64,000 bases of DNA from Acidimicrobiales bacterium (GTDB lineage Bacteria > Actinomycetota > Acidimicrobiia > Acidimicrobiales > MedAcidi-G1). Every line of letters starts with the position of its first letter. Positions within the stretch are counted from its first letter, which is position 1. Where the stretch lies: the NCBI GenBank assembly GCA_030747595.1, contig JASLKK010000009.1, forward strand, positions 1-64,000, given 5' to 3'. Made by a program: the position numbers and the translations under genes. The notes beneath the pieces are model-generated. The model was not told the DNA's origin. It saw nothing but the letters and a program-made list of their open reading frames with translations, and ran no database searches. This document shows, in pieces, positions 1-6,553 of the stretch.

Positions 1-675
1 GAACGCGGCGTCCAGCACGCGGTGCTGGAACTCCGGATCGCCTGGCTTGCCGAGCGGTCGCCCAAGTGGGAAGTCACACCACAGACCGCGGGGCGGGGCC
101 GAGCTCTCGATCTGCTTGCGGATCGATCCGAGGGCGACGGTGGCGATCCCCTCAGCCTCGAAAACGTGGGCGAGCGTACTCACGGTACGCGTGCACAGCG
201 GTCAAACCGGGGTAAGCAGAACGACGTCGACGCCCTGATCGCGCAGGAACTTGGCGCCAGCCGGCCCGGAGTCCATGCGGATTGCCGACAGGTCGAACTG
301 GTTGCCGGCGTAGGCCAGATGCTGATCGGCCACGCGGCGGATCACGCCGCGCTCGGCCAATTCGTCGAGTCGGTCCACCGGTAACACGGTGTTCATGTCG
401 TAGGCGAATCCCGACCCGTCGAAGTTGGGACTCCAGTGGCCGGTCACGTAGTCGCGTCGGCTGTCGTCGAGGACGCGGTAACCCGTATCCATGACCTCGA
501 AGTCGTCCTGGTCTGGATGATGCAGCGACGCGGTCGTCACGATCGCGACCGTCGCATCAGCGAGCGGTGGTGGTGTGGTGAACGCCGTCGTCTCGAAACT
601 CTCACCGGGGAGCGCTTCGGTAAGCGCCTTGATGTCGGAGTCAGCCATGAGGGTGAAACTATTACTAGAGGCCAT
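1..675 (-). CDS. GrdB-like selenoprotein, glycine/sarcosine/betaine/D-proline reductase family (runs off left edge)
   Basis: The frame opens at ATG 675, preceded by GGAG five bases upstream, and runs to base 1 with one interruption, a UGA at 204-202. Upstream of it is LRDQGVDVVLLTPV and downstream UPLCTRTVSTLAHVFEAEGI, followed by 67 sense codons to the edge. The family (GrdB/PrdB-like, PF07355) carries a redox UxxC or CxxC exactly after an LLTPV-type strand, so the UGA most likely encodes selenocysteine (Sec158, with Cys161 as partner). Residues around 85-110 (SPNFDGSGFAYDMNTVLPVD, then RLDELAERGVIRRVAD) also match the family. In clostridia GrdB reductively splits glycine, sarcosine or betaine; single-gene relatives in other bacteria have no proven substrate. 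A start at 798 is possible but has no better ribosome site. The alternative is a nonsense mutation, which the conserved downstream frame argues against. Confidence 0.82.
174..204 (-). promoter_or_regulatory. Candidate bacterial SECIS hairpin after the in-frame UGA
   Basis: Read on the minus strand, the UGA (204-202) is followed after 11 nt by a perfect 6-bp stem GCGUAC/GUACGC (190-185 with 179-174) closing a 5-nt loop CGUGA that has G at its second position. The loop starts 17 nt after the UGA, inside the spacing expected for SelB-binding bSECIS elements. Short GUG (196-194) and CAC (168-166) segments could extend it as a lower stem. Function is inferred from position and shape only. Confidence 0.6.
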
Positions 676-823
676 GACCACTCCAATCGAACAGGCTGCC
701 GTTATCGGTAGATGGCTCTGCTGACCTGAAGCCCTTAGATGGCTTGTCGCGTTCCCTAGGACCTGCTGGACTCGACATCGTCCGAGCAAACAGCACACTC
801 ATCAGAGAGAAAGCAGGCAGAGC

Positions 824-1117
824 ATGCTCTTCCATATCACCCACCACCACGACGAGCACACGTGCCCGGCTAAAGACGACGCCACCATGGCGGTCACTTT
901 CGGCGCGGTAATGGACACCCTGACCGAGCACGTCAACGAGGTGGTGGGCGCCTGGGTAGATCCGCCGGGCCACGATTTCTTCTTCGTGGTCGACGCCGAT
1001 GACGCCGCCCAGGTCTTTCAGGGCATGTTTCCGATTATCGATGCCGGTACGGCACAGGTCCGACCGGTCGGCGACTTCGCGGCCATGCTCAAGGCCCGGG
1101 CCGAGGCGAACGCCTGA
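824..1117 (+). CDS. Small DUF3303-like protein (ferredoxin-like fold)
   Basis: 97 residues. The opening MLFHITHHHDEHTC, a central VVGAWVDPPGHDFFFVVDAD and a terminal IIDAGTAQVRPVGDF resemble the small DUF3303-type proteins, which are thought to be dimeric alpha/beta barrels; no enzyme activity is established for them. The N-terminus is rich in His (HHHDEH with a following Cys), which could bind a metal. It is transcribed divergently from the GrdB-like selenoprotein across 148 bp, so the two may share regulation. A purine-rich stretch (GAGAGAAAGCAGGCAGAGC) precedes the ATG. The family assignment is by resemblance only. Confidence 0.55.
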   Translation: MLFHITHHHDEHTCPAKDDATMAVTFGAVMDTLTEHVNEVVGAWVDPPGHDFFFVVDADDAAQVFQGMFPIIDAGTAQVRPVGDFAAMLKARAEANA

Positions 1118-1178
1118 GGAAACCTCGACGGAAACCTCGACGAATCTCTTTCGAGCCGGCGGTCAAGGCCCTCACTGT

Positions 1179-1208
1179 GGGCGGCTATTTCGCAGCGTTT
1201 GGCCGCCC
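1179..1208. terminator. Hairpin between convergent genes, possible bidirectional terminator
   Basis: A perfect 7-bp stem GGGCGGC (1179-1185) / GCCGCCC (1202-1208) lies between the convergent DUF3303-like and PhzF-like genes. A second weaker hairpin follows at 1206-1224 (GCCCC...GGGGC). There is no long U tract, so the role in termination is inferred from location. Confidence 0.4.
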
Positions 1209-1251
1209 CCTCCGGAAGAAGGGGCTTAGGCCTCTATTTCCTGTGGACTGT

Positions 1252-2166
1252 TCAACACGCCGGCACGGGCCCTTCGGAGGTTCTGGTGGCGACCCCCCCC
1301 ACGTAAAGGCGAGCAGGTAGTCCGTCAACCATGATCACCTCGGTTCGTATGAGGCTGGGACGACCCATCTCGACTCCCTGAGATGCTACGACTATCGGGC
1401 TGCCCGTACCGGTTCCGGCCAGGTTGTTACGTACGAGATAGCAGGCCAGGGCCCGATTGGTGGTACCTGTGGCCGGAGCCTCAGGAGTTCCGACAGCCGG
1501 GCAGAAGTCGCGGCACCGAATGGTCACCCCGGGGTCGCTGGTCTCGGTGGTGAACACAGCAAGCGTGTCCGCTCCGATGCGGCGGCACAGATCCGTGACG
1601 GCCTCATAGTCCGGGCAAATCCCCACGATGGTGGCTAGTCGGTCAACTCGGACCACCAGATGTGTGAAATCGGAACTCGCTACTTCCAGACCCAACGGCC
1701 CGATGATCGCCCCGGTTTCAATGCCCAATAGTGATGCCACTTCGGCTACCCCAACCGGGCAGGGGGCGGCAACGGTTGGTTCCAGCGTCAGTATGACTTC
1801 CGGTCGCCCGCTGGCCCTTATCGCCACATCAACTGTCGCCGTACCTCCCGGCGTCCGGAGTGTCCACGACACCGCTCCTGGGTCCGTTCCCAGTCGGTTC
1901 TCTTCGACTAGCCAGGTGAAGAGAGCGATAGTCCCATGACCGCACATTGGGTACTCGGTGAGCGTTGAGAAAAATCTGACATTGACGACTCCTGCACTCA
2001 GACCAGTTACGAAACAGGTAGCCGGCGCCCCTACCTGAGTCGCTATCTGCTGCATCCGTTCAGCACTCAATCCCGAAGCAGCCCCGACCACGCCGGCGAC
2101 GCTGCCGCCGCCCGCCACCTCCGAGAAGGCGTCGTAGAGAGTCAGCGTCCGGTCAGATTCGGTCAT
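1252..2166 (-). CDS. PhzF-family protein lacking the usual catalytic glutamate
   Basis: 304 residues from ATG 2166. The PhzF/diaminopimelate-epimerase fold is shown by ATQVGAPATCFVT, then TLTEYPMCGHGTIALFTWL, and in the second half FCPAVGTPEAPATGTTNRAL. In canonical PhzF isomerases the first motif reads N-L-S-E-T and its Glu is the acid/base; here that place is GAPAT, so the reaction must differ or be lost. The start ATG overlaps the last 14 nt of the upstream amidase gene, so the pair is probably translationally coupled and may act on the same amide or hydroxy-acid substrate. A longer frame to 2301 exists but would overlap the amidase deeply. Confidence 0.75.
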   Translation of the reverse strand: MTESDRTLTLYDAFSEVAGGGSVAGVVGAASGLSAERMQQIATQVGAPATCFVTGLSAGVVNVRFFSTLTEYPMCGHGTIALFTWLVEENRLGTDPGAVSWTLRTPGGTATVDVAIRASGRPEVILTLEPTVAAPCPVGVAEVASLLGIETGAIIGPLGLEVASSDFTHLVVRVDRLATIVGICPDYEAVTDLCRRIGADTLAVFTTETSDPGVTIRCRDFCPAVGTPEAPATGTTNRALACYLVRNNLAGTGTGSPIVVASQGVEMGRPSLIRTEVIMVDGLPARLYVGGVATRTSEGPVPAC

Positions 2167-3571
2167 GCCATGGCTTTGCTTGCTCGAGTTCACGGGCCAG
2201 ACGTAGAACCGTGGTCTCAGAACCAACCGCTGCGCCGAACTGGACTCCAATTGGTAGGCCGTCACCGGACCACCCGAGGGGCACTGAGGCCGCCGGACCA
2301 CCGGTCACGTTGAACAGCGGGGTGAAAGGGATTGCATCGAGGAGGTGCTGGAAATAACTGTCCCAATCGTCGGTCTGCATGTCGAGCTGCCCAAGAGGCA
2401 TTGGCGGCTCGGCCAGCGTCGGAGTTAGCAGCAGGTCGAATCGTTCGAAGAACTCCTCCATGGCGTGCGCCACCCGCTGTGCGTGGCGTAGCGCCGCCTC
2501 GTAGGCGACACCGTCATGTCGTGCGCCAGCCTCGAAGCAGGCCACCGTGATCGGCTCTAGTAGTCCTTCCGTCACGGCGGCTGGCTGATCGGCCAGCACC
2601 GCCTGGACTACCTGTCGGATATTCGTGGTGAATACCACGTCGAGCGCGTGACGGAGTGCTCCTCCCTCAACAGGTGGTCGCACTTCCTCGACCAGGCAGC
2701 CCACTGACTCACAAAGGATCGCTGCTTCGGCGGCTACTCGTGCGCATTCTTCCGACACGGCTTCGCCAGCCAGGCCGTCGGTCCACAGCGCCACGCGGAG
2801 GTCTGGCATATCCCGGACTAGCGCATCGATGAAGGGCCCCGCTGATTCACGAAATTCATTGACCCGACCGGGCAGGGGTCCCGCAGTGGCGTCAAGCAAC
2901 ACCGCTGAGTCACGGACACTATGGGTCACGGCATGGCCGGCACTCAGCCCGCCAAGACCCTCGGGTTGGTCGTTGCCGAGCGGCACCCGCGATCGCGAGG
3001 GCTTGAGCCCGAACAACCCACAGTTGGAGGCCGGAATTCGAATCGACCCTCCGGAGTCGGTGGCATGTGCAGCGGGTACTACGCCGGTTGCCACGGCGAC
3101 AGCCGAACCGCCGCTCGAACCACCGGCGCTGCGGGTCGGGTCGAAAGGGTTGGGGGTGACTCCGAACAGTGCCGGTGCTGTGCATACGTTTAGGCCGAAC
3201 TCCGGGGTGTTTGTCTTCCCGAGGAGGATCAGGCCGGCGGTCCGCAGGCGTTCGATCAGCACGGCATCGCGGTCGGGAACGAAGTTCGCAAGGGCCCGAC
3301 TTCCGTTCGTAGCCGGCATGCCCCGAACCCAGGTGTTGAGGTCCTTGACGAGGTACGGCACGCCGGTCAGCGGGCCAGTTGGCAGGAGGGCACCGACATT
3401 GCGGTGGGCGTCGTCGAAGCAGGTGGTGACCACGCCGTGCAGCGGCCGTTCTGCCGCTTCGATCCTGGCCATGCTCTCCTGCAGAACCTCGGCTGCCGTT
3501 ACCTCACCGGTAGCTACCAGCGCTGCGAGTCCCACGGCGTCGCGGCCGGTGTACTCCTCGGCGCTCAGCAC
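2153..3571 (-). CDS. Amidase signature family amidohydrolase
   Basis: 472 residues, usual for the AS family (GatA-like fold). The Ser-cisSer-Lys triad is visible: Lys in YLVKDLNTWVRG, the glycine/serine core RSAGGSSGGSAVAVATG, and the nucleophile loop DSGGSIRIPASNCG. The family hydrolyses amides, usually to an acid plus ammonia; the substrate cannot be told from sequence. It starts at GTG 3571 with GAGGA seven bases upstream, a ribosome site that lies inside the second copy of a 30-bp tandem repeat (3568-3627). It follows dddP by 29 bp and overlaps the PhzF-like gene by 14 nt, so the three likely form one transcript. Confidence 0.88.
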   Translation of the reverse strand: MLSAEEYTGRDAVGLAALVATGEVTAAEVLQESMARIEAAERPLHGVVTTCFDDAHRNVGALLPTGPLTGVPYLVKDLNTWVRGMPATNGSRALANFVPDRDAVLIERLRTAGLILLGKTNTPEFGLNVCTAPALFGVTPNPFDPTRSAGGSSGGSAVAVATGVVPAAHATDSGGSIRIPASNCGLFGLKPSRSRVPLGNDQPEGLGGLSAGHAVTHSVRDSAVLLDATAGPLPGRVNEFRESAGPFIDALVRDMPDLRVALWTDGLAGEAVSEECARVAAEAAILCESVGCLVEEVRPPVEGGALRHALDVVFTTNIRQVVQAVLADQPAAVTEGLLEPITVACFEAGARHDGVAYEAALRHAQRVAHAMEEFFERFDLLLTPTLAEPPMPLGQLDMQTDDWDSYFQHLLDAIPFTPLFNVTGGPAASVPLGWSGDGLPIGVQFGAAVGSETTVLRLARELEQAKPWHDRI

Positions 3572-3627
3572 TATTGGTCCTCAGTCAAGAGCGGATGCCA
3601 CTAGTGGTCCTCAGTCCAAAGCGGATA
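3568..3627. repeat. 30-bp tandem duplication spanning the 3' end of dddP and the amidase start
   Basis: Two contiguous 30-bp units, 3568-3597 and 3598-3627, are identical at 25 of 30 positions. The right unit encodes the last residues and stop of the DddP-like protein (LWTEDH-stop). The left unit repeats the same coding sense (LLTEDQ-stop), lies untranslated in the gap, and supplies GAGGA plus the GTG start of the amidase. Confidence 0.9.
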
Positions 3628-4788
3628 CGAAGACAGGGCTTTGACTCCGCCAGCAGTCACCTGAACCATCTGCTCGAGCTTCACGCCTTGTGTGCCTCCC
3701 AGTCGGCCCACATAGCTCTCTACGGCCAGCACGACCCCGTCCTCGAGTTCGCCGTCGTAGCCGCAGCGGACCCAGTCGTCGGGATATGGGATCTTTGGGT
3801 ACTCGTCGCACATTCCCACACCGTGGAAGGCACAGACGTAGCGTTGGGCGACGACGTCGTCGGGTTGGCGAAGCACAGCCTGGGACAACTCCCGGAACGA
3901 GGCTCCAACATGTAGCAGGGCCGTGTTGTGTTCGATCTCGGCTCGGGCCAGTTCGTACAGGTCGCTCTGTTCGGCGGTGGGGGGCACGCCTCCACATAGA
4001 AATGTCCGGGAGATATCGGCGCAGTAGCCGAACGGTCCAATCATGTCTGTGTCGAACGGGACCAGATCGCCGACTCCGATGGCCCGGTCAGTGGCCTCCT
4101 GGTACCACGGGTTGGTGCGGGGGCCGGAGCACAGCATCCGCCCATCGATCCAGTCGCCGTCGTGGGCGATATTGACCTGGTGGAGGATGGACCACAGTTG
4201 GTTCTCGCTGATGCCGGGCACCAGGGCACCCTCCATTGCCGCCATACCGTGCTCGGCTACGTCAATCGAGTAGCGAAGGGCATCGAGTTCTAGTGGTGAC
4301 TTGCGGCTCCGAGCCAACTCGACTGCAGGGTCGGCGTCGACGACACGCAGGTTGGCGTCAGTCAGAGCCACATGTCCGCTGGGTGACGTGCGTTCCAGGC
4401 CGATCGTGGCCGTTGCCGGCAATCCGACCTCGGAAAGATAGGCGGCAACGTCGCCGGCGAACCCAGCTGCCACCGCTGAGAGGTCCATTCCGGCATCAAA
4501 GGCGGTAACCGAGTGAGCCGGCCGAGCGTCATCGATGGTGCCGGTCGGACCGGAATAGCCGCCGTAGAGCACCAGCGGGCCGACGACAGGAACAATCAGG
4601 TAGGTCGAAGGGATGTGGCTCTGGAACAGTGGAAAGCCCCGGTAGTCGGCGGCGTACCGGAGGCTCACCGGGTTGGTCAGCACACACACGTCAAGACCGC
4701 ATTCAGCCATGGTTTCCTGGAGCCGGGTGAGTCGACTGGCACGCAGTGCGTCTAGGTCCAGGGGCGGTGGTTGCAGGAATTCGGGCAC
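3601..4788 (-). CDS. dddP: DddP-type dimethylsulfoniopropionate (DMSP) lyase, M24 peptidase fold
   Basis: 395 residues, creatinase/M24 fold with an N-terminal domain (about 1-160) and a pita-bread metal domain. Candidate metal ligands are D246, D248, D258, H322, E357 and E372. Their spacing (2, 10, 64, 35, 15) is the same as I recall for the DMSP lyase DddP of Ruegeria lacuscaerulensis (D295, D297, D307, H371, E406, E421). D328, six residues after the His in HGVGMCDEYP, matches the proposed catalytic base D377, and Y317 matches Y366. Ordinary M24 aminopeptidases have a different Asp spacing. The expected reaction is DMSP to dimethyl sulfide plus acrylate, in the cytoplasm. First gene of a run with the amidase and PhzF-like genes. 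Confidence 0.78.
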   Translation of the reverse strand: MPEFLQPPPLDLDALRASRLTRLQETMAECGLDVCVLTNPVSLRYAADYRGFPLFQSHIPSTYLIVPVVGPLVLYGGYSGPTGTIDDARPAHSVTAFDAGMDLSAVAAGFAGDVAAYLSEVGLPATATIGLERTSPSGHVALTDANLRVVDADPAVELARSRKSPLELDALRYSIDVAEHGMAAMEGALVPGISENQLWSILHQVNIAHDGDWIDGRMLCSGPRTNPWYQEATDRAIGVGDLVPFDTDMIGPFGYCADISRTFLCGGVPPTAEQSDLYELARAEIEHNTALLHVGASFRELSQAVLRQPDDVVAQRYVCAFHGVGMCDEYPKIPYPDDWVRCGYDGELEDGVVLAVESYVGRLGGTQGVKLEQMVQVTAGGVKALSSYPLWTEDH

Positions 4789-4991
4789 GGCGCGGACTGT
4801 AGACCCTGACGGCCCCTGGAGAGCGAGCGGTGGAGAGTTCCCGCAGGTGCACAGGCCTGTCAGTAGGGAATACGCCGGTCCATCGGTGAGCGAATCGAAG
4901 TACCTCTGGAAGCCGTGAGCGTCTAGGTCCCTTTCCGACGCCGCACGTATAGTGAGATTCGCTTCCGCCAGCCAATTGGGGACGTACCGGC

Positions 4992-6164
4992 ATGACGTAC
5001 GCAGGAAACCGACGGATCATCGACGTCGACAGCCACCTCTTCGAACTCGACGACTTTCTTCACGCGGTCGCGACTGACGAGGAAGCCGCCTTCATCCGAC
5101 CGATGGAGGCACAGACCGAACTGCCGGTCTCACTGGAGGCCATCAACCGGGGTCGTGAGCACCTTGATCGCCGGAATGCTGATCCTGAGTTGATGACCAA
5201 GTTCGAAGCGGGGATGTTCGACATAAGCCGTAGTCCTTGGTCCCGCCTCGGTGCGTTCGATCCGGCTGAACGGTCCCACGCGCTCGACGTACTCGGCTTC
5301 GAGCGTCAGATCGTGCTCGGCACGTTCTCGTTCCACCAAATTGCTCATGAGGAAAACGCAAAAGCGCTCGAAATCGGTGCCCGTGTCCATAATCGCGCAA
5401 TGGGCCGTTTCTGTTCCCACGATGAACGGTTGCTCGCGGGAGGGTACGTGCCGCTCTCACTCGGCCCAGACGTGGCCGGCGGACTCCTCGATGAGGCTTT
5501 CGCCGATGGTTGCTACACGGTAATGGTGGACACGAACGAGGCTGATCCAACAGCGCGCTCGTTCACACATCCCGACTTCGATCCGGTTTGGGCTCGCTTC
5601 GCTCAACGGGACGTACCTCTCCTGGTGCACATCGCGGTTAACGGTCGCTACGAGCCCGTCACGCCGAGTTTCAAAAACAACGGGCGCGGTTCGACGGCCG
5701 CGGGCGGTGATGCCCCGGATTCGAACCTGGGTCTCGTCGCGATGAACAACTCGGCCGAGCTGTTCCTTTCGGCGATGATCCTCGACGAGGTCTTCGAACG
5801 TCACGACGGCCTGCGGTGCCTCTCGCTCGAACATGGGGCGTCGTGGGTGCCGGGCTGGCTCCACAAACTTGACTTCGTGGAGCGCTCGACCTGGGCTGTC
5901 GCTCCTCGAAGCCGGAGGGCTTCCGACGTTGCCCGAGAGCGCGTCCGTTTTGCACCGTTTGCTGGCGAGCCGGTCGGCTGGCTCATCGAACAGCTTGGCC
6001 CCGACATGCTCTGCTTCGCGTCCGACTACCCCCACCCCGAGGGATCGAGGGATCCGATCCGGAAGTTCGAGGCGACCATGGACGGGGTTGACCCGGCGGC
6101 GCTCGAAGCCTTCTACGCCGGCAACGTGGAGCGGTTCCTCGGCACCGCGCCGACCCCGGTCTGA
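4992..6164 (+). CDS. Amidohydrolase-2 family metal-dependent hydrolase (TIM barrel)
   Basis: 390 residues. The amidohydrolase-2 (PF04909) pattern is clear: IIDVDSHLFE at the N-terminus in place of a D-x-H motif, VPLLVHIAVNGR in the middle, CLSLEHGASWVPGW and the C-terminal CFASDYPHPEG with its catalytic Asp and His. Relatives include decarboxylases and hydrolases of aromatic or carboxylic substrates; the true substrate is unknown. GGGGA lies nine bases before the ATG. The gene is divergent from dddP across about 200 bp. Confidence 0.8.
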   Translation: MTYAGNRRIIDVDSHLFELDDFLHAVATDEEAAFIRPMEAQTELPVSLEAINRGREHLDRRNADPELMTKFEAGMFDISRSPWSRLGAFDPAERSHALDVLGFERQIVLGTFSFHQIAHEENAKALEIGARVHNRAMGRFCSHDERLLAGGYVPLSLGPDVAGGLLDEAFADGCYTVMVDTNEADPTARSFTHPDFDPVWARFAQRDVPLLVHIAVNGRYEPVTPSFKNNGRGSTAAGGDAPDSNLGLVAMNNSAELFLSAMILDEVFERHDGLRCLSLEHGASWVPGWLHKLDFVERSTWAVAPRSRRASDVARERVRFAPFAGEPVGWLIEQLGPDMLCFASDYPHPEGSRDPIRKFEATMDGVDPAALEAFYAGNVERFLGTAPTPV

Positions 6165-6258
6165 GCGAGCAAGCACCCCACCGCTCCCGGTGGGTCAGGA
6201 AGCACGTGGTGTCGATGGCTGAGCAAGAGGGACATCGCCAACGGGCACACTGGAGACC

Positions 6259-6549
6259 GTGAACCGAACAACCGTCGTGCACAACCAGGTCGACGAATAC
6301 GACGTCTACATCGGACGCGCGGTCCCCGAACACGGTATTGACGACAGCAAATGGGGAAACCCATTCGTTATGGCCAATGACAGCGACGCTGAACGCGAGC
6401 GTGCAATCAATGCCTACCGGGAATGGGTGGTCGCTCAGCCAGAGCTGATGAGTTCACTAGAAGAGCTCCGGAGCAAAAGACTGGGTTGTTGGTGTGCGCC
6501 AAAGGCATGCCATGGCGACGTGCTGATCGAACTCCTGGACAAGGCCTAG
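6259..6549 (+). CDS. DUF4326 domain protein
   Basis: 96 residues from a GTG start with GGAG four bases upstream. The domain hallmarks are VYIGRAVPEHG, SKWGNPF, the regular helix INAYREWVV, and the C-terminal LGCWCAPKACHGDVL with three Cys and one His, which probably binds a metal. The function of DUF4326 is not established; members are common in phages and in bacterial accessory regions. It ends four bases before the stop of the convergent alkylsulfatase-like gene. Confidence 0.85.
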   Translation: MNRTTVVHNQVDEYDVYIGRAVPEHGIDDSKWGNPFVMANDSDAERERAINAYREWVVAQPELMSSLEELRSKRLGCWCAPKACHGDVLIELLDKA

Positions 6550-6553
6550 TCGG

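Noticed and set aside
202-798. GrdB-like gene as a 198-residue protein ending at the UGA
   Set aside because: Sixty-seven conserved-looking codons continue in frame, including the partner Cys of the redox motif.
5457-6176. 239-codon open frame on the minus strand
   Set aside because: It lies wholly inside the amidohydrolase gene, whose motifs are conserved, and reads as low-complexity Arg/Gly-rich text typical of an antisense shadow in high-GC DNA.
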